Assembly (NCBI RefSeq): GCF_030272615.1
Contig: NC_081406.1
Span: forward strand, 473,554,900 to 473,618,899
DNA length: 64,000 nt
From: Cryptomeria japonica
Taxonomy: Eukaryota; Streptophyta; Pinopsida; Cupressales; Cupressaceae
Reading direction: 5' to 3'
Of the stretch, positions 35,830-46,415 are shown piece after piece. A program made the translations under genes and the position numbers. The notes beneath the pieces were generated by a model. That model worked only from the letters and a program-made list of their open reading frames with translations. It was not told the DNA's origin and ran no database searches. Position 1 is the first letter of the stretch. Each line of letters begins with the position of its first letter.

Positions 35830-35979
35830 TCCGCATTAATTGCCTAGTAACTCAATCCAAACTTACAACTTTGGATAAAAAGTTGGCCACAAGTCGCGCA
35901 TATCAAATTTATAGGAGTACAATTCTTGGCAGAGTGTCTTAACTCCATCGTATGATGCAATCATTACTATCTCGCCACC

Positions 35980-36435
35980 TCACCTCCCCTTTGGAAAGCT
36001 CACATGCCACGTTTGATAGATCGTCAACAATGACATTCCCACCTCTTTTAACATGGGAAATACAAAATCTTGGAAGGATTTTAGTTTTTCACAAATAATA
36101 TGTATAAATTTATTGAGTTTCCAACACGAGGTGTCACCTTTGATCAAGGCATTGATCACTACCTGGGAATCCCCTTCCAAGTGGACTTTCAATGCCTTCA
36201 TGTTCATTGCCAAGTCAGCCACTAACAACACCGCTTGAGCCTCCACCTCATTATTAATTTTGTCCTGTAATCTTCTAGCTCCTGTGAAAAGGATCTTCCC
36301 CTCATCATCGCGGACCACACACCCAGCACCTAAAATTCTTGGATTCCTTTTTGAGGCTCCATCAAAGTTAATCTTCACCCAACCCCTCTCAGGTTTTGAC
36401 CAAGTCACTACATCAGTTTCAAGAAGACTGCTCAC
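35980..36435 (-). pseudogene. RNase H domain of LINE-derived element A
   Basis: A 151-codon open frame. WVKINFDGASKRNPRILGAG carries the first catalytic Asp, NNEVEAQAVLLVADLAM the Glu and LKVHLEGDSQVVINALIKGD the second Asp. The C-terminal part after FVFP loses the family pattern (a frameshift), so the final Asp is missing. It is the RVT_3 / plant LINE-type RNase H, normally the C-terminal domain of LINE ORF2; here no RT precedes it. Reading starts only about 30 codons after the element 5' end. Confidence 0.85.
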
Positions 36436-36475
36436 TGGATAAACCCTGGGAAACCCATGAACGAGTAAATTAGAA

Positions 36476-36784
36476 ATTATTTATCTATGATATGATTGGA
36501 TGAAAAAAAATTGGTGTTATATTTATAGGTTTTTTTTATCTCTTTATATTTAAAAAATAAATGTCTATTTTAAATAACTTTTTTCATTCTTTATTTATAA
36601 TCTTGTAAATAAAGTTATTTCTCTATATAAACAAATATGAATTTTAACAATATTTAAAAAAAATATAGGTAATAAAACTGACTAACTATTGTATAGGAAT
36701 TTGATTCACACTATTTAAATAAAATAAAATAAATAATTAAACTATTTCATTACAAGCATTACACAACAAATATTTCTATTAAAA
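36476..36784 (+). other. AT-rich segment, nothing recognised
   Basis: The sequence has A and T runs, without gene, repeat or motif that I can name. It leads into the TA-type array. Confidence 0.6.
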
Positions 36785-37373
36785 AAACCATGTATATACA
36801 TATGTATGTATATATACATATACATATATGTATATACATACATATGTATATATATATATACATACATATGTATATATATATATATATATACATACATATA
36901 TATACATATGTACATATACATATATACATATACATATATGTATATACATATATATATATATATATGTATCTATATATATATATATATATACATATATGTA
37001 TATACATATATATATACACATATGTATCTATATATATATGTATATATATACATATATATATGTATATATATGTATATATACATATATATAGATACATATG
37101 TGTATATATATATATGTATGTCATATATATGTACATATGTATCTATATATATATACATACATATATATATACATATATATAGATACATATGTATATATAT
37201 GTATGTATGTATGTATATATACATATGTATATATATACATACATATACATATGTATATACATACATACATATGTATATATATACATACACATATATGTAT
37301 ATATATATATATGTATATACATATGTATATATATATGTATATATATATGTATATATATGTATACAATATAATT
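36785..37373 (+). repeat. 590-bp TA/TATG/TACA compound microsatellite
   Basis: An uninterrupted mixture of atatac, gtatat and (ta)n words. Because atac and gtat blocks alternate, it is rich in local dyad symmetry (for example catatg, tatatacatatgtatata). The Tyr/Ile-repeat frames on both strands are artefacts. Confidence 0.97.
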
Positions 37374-37592
37374 TTATAACTTTTAATCATAAATTTAAAT
37401 ATTTTTTATGTAGTCATTAAAAATCACCTATTTTTACTTTGTTATTTATATTGTATAATTACGCCAAAGGCATTCCCTATGAGAGAAAAGACTCAAACTT
37501 AAAAGCAAATCAAGTATGGGTAAAAAGGAAACAATGGCATAGTGTAATTGAAGACTTCCATAAATGAAAAACAAATGCAATTTCTAATCCAT

Positions 37593-37657
<65 letters not shown>

Positions 37658-38248
37658 CTCTATTTCTCCCTTGTTTTATTTGTATCTCTCACTCACTCTC
37701 ACTCTCTCCTTGTTGCAAATATAACATGATCCTATTCATAATGGATCCTAATTATCCTCCTAATTTAGAGGTTTTTTCTAATCATGTTTAGATCCTTGTA
37801 AGTGGATGCATAGTTGATTTAAAACTATCATTTCTCCATGAAGACCTTTGTTGAACAAAAAACATTGTTTTCTAAATGGCCTACCGATTGAACTCGTGTA
37901 CTACATAAATGTATGCAAAAAATACACCAAAATATTTCCTAATTGACCTTCCACACCTCATTGAGGTACCCATTGCACACTAAGGTACAATTGCTAGTTT
38001 TATAATTATTAATAGTCATTTTATTAAGATCGGTTATAATAAATATTACATAAATATAATTAAAACAATATATAATTTTAAACTAATAATTAAGTTTGGG
38101 ATTATTTTTATTATTATAATTATAATTATATAGATTTTATAATAAAATTAAGATTATATTCTTAAGAAAAATGTATATTTTTTACTATAATGTTTATGTT
38201 CTATTATAATTATTGATATTATTATATATTGAAATGAGAGTTATAATT
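37374..38248 (+). other. AT-rich non-coding segment with (CT)n
   Basis: A (CT)n array lies at 37596-37653. The rest is AT-rich with no coding frame. The last bases (38249-38266) are the left target duplication of LINE C. Confidence 0.6.
37596..37653 (+). repeat. (CT)29 microsatellite
   Basis: An essentially perfect CT array. Confidence 0.95.
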
Positions 38249-38299
38249 AATATTATAAAAAAATAATGGAATTTCTAAATTCTTCTAAGTCCGAAAAAA

Positions 38300-40213
38300 A
38301 TGGCAGATCGACACTGGCAGGACTTCAAACGCTATGAGGGTTTCAGATACAATGGAGGCTTCAATGGAAAATGGTTGAAGAATAGGAATGGCAACCGTGG
38401 CCATTTCAGAGATACCCGTGCAGTATTCTGAGACCACCCCTGACCATGGAAGGGTCCGGAGAATGTGCAACAAAGGAGGATGACAACGGGTGGTTTTAAG
38501 CGTAGCGACAGGCGTACGATCACCGACAGTTTTAGAGGATATGAGGCCCTAAGCAACCATCAAAAGGTGGATTTCAAAAAGGTGCAGGAGAAATTTTGGA
38601 AGAAAAAGCCTTCGAGGGAAGTTGTGAAAGTGTTAGAGGTATGCCCTAACTCTATCTATAATAGAGTCCTCAGCATTGAAATCTCGAATGTTGAATGGGG
38701 TGACAATATCAGTTTTCTTAATGCACATGCTCTCTTCCTAAAATGGGGGGCTCGTGGTCATCTCTATCAAAAATCAAGGCATGGTGTGACACCATTTGGG
38801 GGGAGGGTGTAGAACTAAAAACAATACAAAATGGCTTTTTCCTAGTTATATGCCCTACTAATATGGATAGGGATTGGATTCTTGACAATGGACCTTTCTT
38901 TATGGATGGAAAAGGCTTTAGCGTTCTCAAATGGAAGCCAAATTTCAATCCAAACGCAGAAACCATCAATAAGATGCCAATGTGGATTAAATTTCTAGAA
39001 TTTCCCCAGGAATACAAGAACACAAAAAAACCCTTAAAAAAATAGGAGAAAACCTAGGTTTTTTCAGAAAAGCTGAGGAATTTGTAGACCCTACGGATTT
39101 CAGTATGGTCTTGCAAATATGCAATGATTGGGACCTAGTGCATAACTTACCGGACATAATAGAAATCAAAATTGGTTCGGGGATCTAGGCATAGAAAGGT
39201 GGTACTGGAAGAAAGGATGGCAACATGCTCGGATTGAAACTCTTTTTCCCATGCTAAAGGGGATTGCAAAATCGGAGACAAAGGAAAGTCTAAAGTCCAA
39301 GATGAACTGGCATAGGATATAATCAGACTTTCAGAACACAAGGACTGTGAACATCAATGGGAAACATTGGATTGGAATGTTTTGCAACATTTTAGGATGT
39401 GTTATGAGCTAGATCTGAACACAATAACATCTCTTTGTTCTATTAAAGGACTGATTGATGATCTATTTGCATCGGAAGCATCTGCAAAGGACCGAGTAAC
39501 ACTAACAAACATTGTCGGATCAAATTCAGTAACGATCCAAAATCAATATAGTGATCCTCAATTGCAGAGTAAGGGGATGGATGCAGTGGGAAACATTTGG
39601 GCCCCAGTCACTGGTTTAAGTGCTATGGATCTAATTTCTTAAGAGAATGATAAGCAAAAGTATGGTCATACTGAAGAGGAAAGCAATATGTCCCCACAAA
39701 TTTTTCAAGTTGGTTACATGGCAGAAGAGGAAGAGACTTCAGTCCCTGAGACTCAAATGGAGGATATGCCTAAAGAACATAATGAGGTACCTCAAGAAAG
39801 GACACACTTACAAGAGGACAAACTCCCATCTACACCTTTAATAATTGAATAGGTTGTGGAGGAAATGGTCTTTAATTAAGGATATCTAACTTTCTCCCAT
39901 TAGAAATCTAGATGCATCCTTTGAAGGGGTGAAAGACAGTGGAGGTAACCTAATTTTGTCAGAATCCGAGGGAGAACTATCCGATAATCTGGAGGGAGAG
40001 GATGACATGGGAATTCTTGCCATGGGAGGGGTTTTAGATAAGAGAACCCTAGAAATGAATTTGGCTCAAAATGCTAAGGTAAAGATAGGCGAGAGTAAGA
40101 AAAGAGGACCTAAATCCAATAGAGTTAGATTAGAGATTGCAGGTAATGTTGTTGGCCAAAGCAAATTCAGACTTAGATTGGGAAGGGACGTGGTCTCTTC
40201 CCGGAAGCAATGA
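38300..40213 (+). pseudogene. ORF1 protein of LINE C (DUF4283 and zinc knuckle)
   Basis: The first ATG (38300) gives a basic N-terminus; one stop follows (TGA near 38429), then the frame runs to about 38755, where a shift is needed to continue. The DUF4283 domain reads TIQNGFFLVICPTNMDRDWI, FSVLKWKPNFNPN, MWIKFLEFP (about 38820-39010), the RNA-binding fold typical of plant LINE ORF1. A single CCHC knuckle follows (39226-39267), with its second Cys codon now TGA: C-S-D-stop-N-S-F-S-H-A-K-G-D-C. The C-terminal part (39367-40213) is acidic and then basic, ending at a TGA that overlaps the ORF2 start. It would bind LINE RNA as a nucleic-acid chaperone. Confidence 0.75.
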
Positions 40214-40956
40214 GGTTCCTTTCGTGGAATGTCAGGGTCTGCAATGCCCCTGACAAGGTTAGACTGATTAAGAGATGCCTTGATCAGTTTCACCTGGATC
40301 TCATTTGCCTACAGGAAACCAAAATTAAGTCTGAAGATTTTGATAACTTTTATAGTAGATTTAAAAAATGGAAATGCATCTTAGTTGAGGCTCAAGGAGC
40401 CTCAGGTGGCTTAGCCATCTTATGGAATGAATCTCTAATGGATGTCAGCATTATTAACCAGGGACACTGGTGGCAATGGGTGCAAATTCACTCGAAGCAA
40501 CTTCAGCTGCAATTGTTCTTAATCAATGTCTATGGCCCAAAGAGCCCCTCTTTAAAAAAATAGTTGTGCAATGATATCTCAGGATGTCTAAGATAGGACA
40601 CTGTAACTCCTTTTCTAATAGGGGTGACTTCAATGCCTTGATTTAACCATCAAAAAAAAATGGGTGGTAATGGTTGGTTGAGACAGAGTAACTTAGATTT
40701 TGGCGCTTTCATCACAGAGTCGGGATTAATTGAAATCCCCTTCAAAACTGGGGAATTCACTTGGACAAACAGAAGAAGTGGATTTTTAAACATAGCAGAA
40801 AGACTGGATAGATTCTTTGTAGCTGGTGACTAGTCCTCTCATCAGTGGACGAGTAGTGTTGATGTTTTACCATTCACGGGTTCAGACCATTACCCCATTG
40901 GCATCCGCATTCAGGACGAAAGAGCCCCTAATATATACCCTTTCAAATTTGAATCT
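40210..40956 (+). pseudogene. ORF2 endonuclease domain, LINE C
   Basis: It starts at the ATG of an ATGA overlap. Apurinic-like (EEP) endonuclease motifs in order: MRFLSWNVR, LICLQETKI, ASGGLAILW, then (after a stop at 40561-40563 and a frame shift) RGDFNAL (about 40620), FTWTNRRSG, RLDRFF and SDHYPIG (about 40881). The catalytic Glu, Asp and His positions are recognisable. It would nick the target to prime reverse transcription. The frame returns to the original register by 40957. Confidence 0.82.
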
Positions 40957-43183
40957 ATGTGGCTAAGGGATAACAATTTAAGATCTTTGGTGGAGACATG
41001 GTGGAATCTGCCCCCCAAAAAACCAGGTAATAAGGCTTTTATGTTCTTCAAAAAACATCAATTTGTAAAAGAACAACTCAAAAGGTGGAATAGAGAGTCT
41101 TTCAAAAACATCTTTAATGAGAAACTGAGTCTAGAGGAAGATTTAAAAACTCTACATGAACAAATTATTCTTCAAGGTATGGATGAATCAACCTTATTGA
41201 GAGAGAAACAACTTAATAAGGTGTACTCTGAAGTCCTAGCAAGAGAAGAAAGCTTCTAGAGACATAAATCTCATGAGACAAAGGTCAGGAGGAACTATAA
41301 AAAAAAATTCTCTATACATAATATGGTGGGGGAGCTATTAACCGATCGAGATTCCATCAACAGTGAGGCAATGCACTTCTTCTCAAGTGCTTTAAATGGG
41401 GAGGCAAGGGCAGACCAAGAATTGCACTCTATTATGGATATCTTACCCTCTTGTGTGAAGGAGCAACACAACAAGATGTTACTCAGGGTTGTGTCAATGG
41501 AGGAAGTAAAGACGGCATTTTTTGACATGGGAGCTGACAAAGCTCCAAGACCGGATGGGTTCCTAGCTCTTTTCTTTCAACATTTCTGGGACATTCTGGC
41601 AAATGATTTATGGGCAGTAGTAGAGGAGTCTAGAACAGGTGGTTTCATTCTTAAGGACCTTAACAATACTTTCATAGCACTGATCCCAAAAAAGGAAAAC
41701 GTATCTACCTTCCATGATTTCAGACCCATTTCTTTGTGCAACACGATCTACAAAGTGATCTCTAAAGTGATAGCCAACAGGCTAAAATGTATTTTGGAAG
41801 AAGTTATTTCCCCGAAACAGAGTGGTTTTTCCCTTGGTAGATCAATTTATGAAGGTATTATCTTGTCACATGAGGCAATTTATTCCATTCGTCTTTCTAA
41901 AAAGGAGAATATGATGATAAAAGTGGATATCAAGAAAGCCTATGATGAGGTTAATAGAGATTTCCTATTAAAAGTTCTTGCAAAATGACCCGGTTTGGAT
42001 AGCTTGGATAGAAAGTTGCATTAAATCCCCTAGGTTCTCAATCCTTATCAATGGGAGCCCTTAGGGTTTCTTCTCTTTCAACAAGGGTTTAAGACAGGGG
42101 GACCCACTGTCCTCTTTTCTTTTCACTATTATGGCAGAAGTGTTGGGGCGCTTGATTTTGAAAGAATGTAGAGCTCACCGGTGGAAGGGAATAAGGATTG
42201 CTGCAGGGGTGGATCCTCCGACTCATCTACAATTTGTTGATGATACTTTCTTGGTTGGAGAGGCCTTAGCAAGGGAAGATCAAACTGTAAAACATGTGAT
42301 AGATTATTATGAACAAGTGTCAGGACAAAAAGTGAACTGGCTCAAATCTGAGATTTTTGTCTTCTACACCCCACCTCCTAAACAGAGGGAAATCAACAAA
42401 ATTCTTGGCATGAAGCTAAGAACTTTACCAAGTATGTTTTTAGGTGTTCCCTTATTTGGAGGCACTAATAAGTCAGCAATTTGGAAAAATTTGGTAGAAA
42501 GCTACTTCAATAGATTGGAGGGATAGAAAAGTAAATGGCCAACTTTGGCTGGCAGAATTCTGATGTTAAAAATAGTTGTCTCAGCCATCCCCATCTTCTC
42601 AATGACATGCCTAAAAATTCCCAACAAAATCATAAATGTGATCAAACAGAAAATGAGAAAAATCTTTTGGAATGGAGCTAATGAACAAGATAAGATCCCT
42701 CTATTGGCTTGGGAAAAAGTTTGCAGTTCAAAAGTGAAGGGTGGTGTTGGGATTAGGAATTGGCAAATTATGAATGAATCTCTGGGAGCTAAACTCTCTT
42801 GGAGTATTTATAATAAACCAAATCAATTATGGGTAAAGGTAATGAGGGCTAAATACCTGGACATAGTGGAGAATCACAAAATTTTCACAATAAAAAACCC
42901 ACCAAGGGGATCTGCAATTTGGAACTTCATAGTGAGTAGTAGGAAAGTACTCACTGAACACCTTTCTTGGAATATTGGTAACGAAAAGTCAGCTAAATTC
43001 TGGTATGATTCTTGGGTAGCATACCCAGTCATAAAACACATGGCCAACTTTTCTAAAGCAAAATCTCTTTTATGCGGGATTTGGGGTGACAAGGTCAATG
43101 ACTATTTGGTATGCAAACAAAGCCACTTGGGAGAGGTTTGGTGTTGGAAAAACCTATCAGACATAGGGCTATCGGATCAATAA
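40957..43183 (+). pseudogene. ORF2 reverse transcriptase, LINE C
   Basis: Linker helices (to about 41300) precede the RT: DKAPRPDGFLALFFQHFWD, LNNTFIALIPKKENVSTFHD, FRPISLCNTIYKVISKVIAN, KQSGFSLGRSIYEGI and KVDIKKAYDEV. Near 41990 a frame shift occurs; the GLRQGDPLSP-type block is near 42090, and the catalytic box reads FVDDTFLVG (about 42231-42257; plant LINEs often have FADD). The thumb and connection run to 43183 with a stop at about 42524. Both catalytic Asp are present; at least one frameshift and several stops inactivate it. Confidence 0.88.
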
Positions 43184-43186
43184 CAA

Positions 43187-43860
43187 ATGTTGTTAAAACA
43201 AGTCTTGGATCAGATAAAGATTTACCTCACAAAAGGCCAGGACAAATTAATTTGGTGTGGTTCAAAATATGGGAACTACTTAGTTAAATTAGGTTATATT
43301 TTTCTGGAAGGCTTGGTAGGGGACTACAAGATAGCTAATGACTTAATTTTGCGTAAGCATTGTCTACCAAAGCAGGGTCATTTGCATGGCTGGCCCTAAA
43401 AGGGAGAATTCTAACTGGTGAGAGGAGGAAAAGACTTGGATTGGCAGGACCGACCAAGTGCTTTATGTGTGGGGAAGCTGAAGAGGATCTTGACCACCTC
43501 CTGCTACAATGCAAGATAGTGCAAAAATGATAGTACTTGGTGAAAGGTAAATTGAAATGGAAAATCCCATTGCCAAATACGCTCAAAGATGTGTTGATAG
43601 TTGGCCAAGACAAAACAAGAAATCAACTTTCTCAAGCATATGGAACATATGCCCATCACTTGTAATATGGGAAATATGGAAAGAAAGAAATCGTAGGATT
43701 TTCCAAGACAAGGCTAAGGATGGTAGAAGGCTATGTAGCAGAATTGATCAGGCAGTGGAGGAAACTTTAAGGGTTGCAGCTTCTCAGATGGATTCAACGA
43801 AAAAACCCTTTTACCATAGAGGACATGAAAATACAAAAATCATGGCCTAACATCAAAATA
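43187..43860 (+). pseudogene. ORF2 zinc-finger (zf-RVT) and linker, LINE C
   Basis: The C-terminal plant LINE zinc finger is visible: LRKHCLPKQGH, then (in another frame) GLAGPTKCFMCGEAEEDLDH and LLLQCK (about 43340-43525), a C-x2-C...H...C arrangement. A second stretch (SLVIWEIWKERNRRIFQDK, about 43660) is the conserved connector before RNase H. Multiple frame changes occur. Confidence 0.75.
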
Positions 43861-43887
43861 AGGCATGGGGCCTAGCGTTCTAGGCAG

Positions 43888-44379
43888 ATGAGTAAAAAAT
43901 GTAACTCACCACAGTATGGAATCCACCTTAGCTGGGTGGATCAAAGCCAATTTTCATGGGACAGTCAGCCTGGAGGGGGTCTATCAAGGGTGGGAGTGGT
44001 TTTTCATGATCATAGTGGCAATATTATAAAATTGGAAACACAACGTATCAAACAGGGCACCAACAATGAGGCAGAAGTTTATGCAACGTGGCTAGCAATT
44101 AGATGTGCTAGGAAAATGGGGATTAAAAAACTACATCTGGAAGGGGACTCATTGATCATAATCCAGGCCATAAAAAATGGCCAAATCAAAGCATGGCACC
44201 TACAAAACTTCATTTCACTAATTTTAGAGGATTTGAGACTTTTTGAAGAAGTCATGGTTACCCATATCAAATGGGAGGGCAACACAGATGCAGATAAATT
44301 TTCTAAATGGGCACTATCCTTTAATCAGATTGAGGATTCCATTTTTGAAGTCTTTGACGAAAAGTTGGACTTAGCATAA
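43888..44379 (+). pseudogene. ORF2 RNase H domain, LINE C
   Basis: GWIKANFHGT shows that the first catalytic Asp (normally FDG) has become His; a frame shift follows, then GGLSRVGVVFHDHSGNI, NNEAEVYATWLAIRCAR, KKLHLEGDSLIIIQAIKNG and GNTDADKFSKWAL. The Glu and later Asp positions persist. It ends at a TAA at 44377-44379, the end of ORF2. The ORF3 module begins 470 nt downstream. Confidence 0.85.
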
Positions 44380-44848
44380 GATGAGCTAAAACTCAAACTC
44401 TAAATGATGACATGACAGGATTATATCATGCGCTTAGACAACAGATGATTATTTCTATCTACTGAAGTACATACATGATGTGTGTGAATCACAACTTAGA
44501 TGGTCATTAACTCTTTCTTTGTAATGATTAGCAGCTCACTTGCGTGTTACTCTTCGGCTCTTTTATTTTTTTTGCACGTGAATGATAACAATGAAGGCAG
44601 TGATGGGACCCATTACATGTGCCTCCTTACAACAAGCTTCAATCTATAATGTTTCCATCTATGCGGATGGGTGATGACCTGATACTCATAGTGTCAAGTG
44701 ATAATTATCAAAGGTTGTGGCAGCAATTTGATTAATTACTCGCATGAGCCGACTTCCTTTTTAAAGAAGCCAATCTTATTGCATTTTATCTTTCATTTGC
44801 TAGCTGGTGTATGTACTCTTTTTTGTGCAGGTGTTGTTTGGCGACAGG
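44380..44848 (+). other. Spacer between ORF2 and ORF3 of LINE C
   Basis: No coding frame or repeat is recognised. It is part of the LINE because the target duplications lie outside it. Confidence 0.6.
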
Positions 44849-45334
44849 ATGGAGGCTACATTCACCTTCCAAACAAAGAAGCAACAGAAAGCTCTTTATG
44901 GACCGATGAAAAATCAAAGATTGAAACTACTACTCAAATGCCCTTCAGAAGAAGTTATAAAAGCAGTGCAGGGGATGCTAGGTTTTTTCTTCTAGCAAGC
45001 CACACACTGGTGGAAATGCAATGTAGATATAGCTACCATGATTTTGGCTTGGGGCCTGGAATTGGGGATTGCCGAGGAGGATATTCACTGGGTCATGAAC
45101 TCTCTTTTTGAATAGGAACTAATAACTGGGATGGATTCTGTTCTTGAATGGGCACACTCAGGATATGGCTTCAATTTCAATGAGTGCTTCGAGATTCAAA
45201 TCGTGGTGGAAGCATTGGGGTTCATGTCGTTTGTCCGCTGGTCAAATATGGTGAACCAGAGACTTTATCAAAGTCATATAAGGGCGGAGTGGAATTTTTT
45301 AATGGAAGCAATCAAAATTTATCAGAATGCGTAG
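44849..45334 (+). pseudogene. ORF3 of LINE C (unknown function)
   Basis: From the ATG at 44849 one frame continues for 162 codons to 45334, broken only by two TAG codons (44993-44995 and 45112-45114). The first part is basic (TFTFQTKKQQKALYGPMKNQ, then LKLLLKCPSEEVIKAVQGML). The hallmark DIATMILAWGLELGIAEEDI is followed by MDSVLEWAHSGYGFNFNE and a helical C-terminus (VNQRLYQSHIRAEWNFLMEA). A gapless 38-residue alignment with element B runs up to AWGLELG, and the LEW / GFN / helix order matches A and B. I recognise no known family. Its place inside the target duplications makes it part of the LINE. Confidence 0.65.
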
Positions 45335-45409
45335 AAGAGGCAGAGGCCATGGTTTTTGAATGTCATCCCGAGGAAATGATGAAGTACAAGACGTCGACCA
45401 CCCTAGTCA

Positions 45410-45645
45410 ATCGGTTTTAACTCACCTGCAAGTTTTTGTGTCTACGAAGTGAACTGGTTTTGCAGTTTCTAGTTTTTGATGAAGGGAACCGGTTTTAACC
45501 CACCTACAAGTTTTTGTGTCTTCGAAGTGAACCGGTTTTTGCAGTTTCCAATTTTTTATGAAGGGAACCGGTTTTGTTGTTTTCGATTTTCAATGAAATG
45601 AACCAGTTTTTGCCAGTTTTTGTAGCTTTGGATGGGAACCCATGG
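45410..45645 (+). repeat. 79-bp tandem repeat with CCGGTTTT boxes in the LINE C 3' UTR
   Basis: Units start near 45410, 45488 and 45567. Each carries ccggttttaacccacc, a second ccggtttt about 45 bp later, and atgaaggga. The third unit is shortened and diverged. Confidence 0.85.
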
Positions 45646-45851
45646 TTTTTTTGTACGACCCAAGCCCTCATAGGGGTTTAAATTTCAGTCCTATTTGCAG
45701 TATTGTTGTAATGTTTAAGGATAGGCTGATCAATTTATAGTTTACATGTTATACTCTAGGCATATGATAGGCCCCTTTTGAATTGTAATCAAATACTTTC
45801 ATATATTAATCAATATTACTGACCAACGAAAAAAATATTACAAAAAAATAA

Positions 45852-46048
45852 CATTAAAAAAATTATAATAATTAATAATTACAACAAATATTTTTATTAC
45901 AATACTATAAAGGCAAGTACTAGCCAGTGACACTTGTTTTAATTATTGATATTATTTATAGATTGAGTGTTATAAATTAATTAATAATTAAATATTGTTT
46001 ATTTTACTGTTTTAATTGTATTTTAGAAATAATAAATATATTCCTATT
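45852..46048 (+). other. AT-rich LTR-like remnant between LINE C and element B
   Basis: It continues the host sequence left of LINE C. It resembles 25690-25790 (tgttataaatta, aataaatatatt). Confidence 0.5.
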
Positions 46049-46415
46049 ATGGGATATTATTTTTTATTTTTTTTGTTCGGTAATATTTGTATTTTATTTA
46101 TTTAAAAGTAAATAGTACAACTTGAGTTGATAATCTATCAACCAGTTCCCTAAAACCACCCACAAAATTCATCAAAACCACCCACCCAAAAAACTAGAAA
46201 TTCAGAACCAGTAGCCTGCGCCCCAACTAACCCCACACCCCATGCTATGAGTATGAAAAATCACATATTACATCTTGCCATTCAAAAATTAGGCAAATTA
46301 TGCTTGAAACATTCTTAACGAAAACCAAAAAGTTTAAATTTTCAACTGAAAATTTAACTAAACCAAAAACCGAGGAAATTGGCACCTAGAAGTACCCTGG
46401 CATGTTGTGACCAAT

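Larger units (their letters stand above)
26164..36465 (-). mobile_element. LINE-derived element A (RNase H + ORF3), split by a copia insertion
   Basis: The minus-strand element consists of 34941-36465 plus 26164-26396, about 1.76 kb without the copia insert. The 3' end is a poly-A tail (T run 26164-26173). Imperfect target duplication: taaattataa at 26154-26163 and taaattagaa at 36466-36475 (9 of 10). It encodes an RNase H domain and the ORF3 module but no RT. Its structure and both ends match element B (46063-47970). The copia element 26397-34940 interrupts its 3' untranslated part. Confidence 0.75.
38267..45833 (+). mobile_element. LINE C, full-length L1-type non-LTR retrotransposon
   Basis: It is bounded by an 18-bp target duplication, aatattaYaaaaaaataa, at 38249-38266 and 45834-45851 (one mismatch). 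Order: a short 5' UTR (33 nt), ORF1 (38300-40213), ORF2 with endonuclease, RT, zinc knuckle and RNase H (40210-44379), an ORF3 module (44849-45334), a tandem repeat and an A-rich tail. Length is 7567 bp. Both main ORFs carry frameshifts and stops, so it is inactive. Confidence 0.9.

Noticed and set aside
36759-37420. Long Tyr/Ile-rich open frames on both strands
   Set aside because: They are translations of the TA/TATG/TACA microsatellite; all six frames are open for the same reason.
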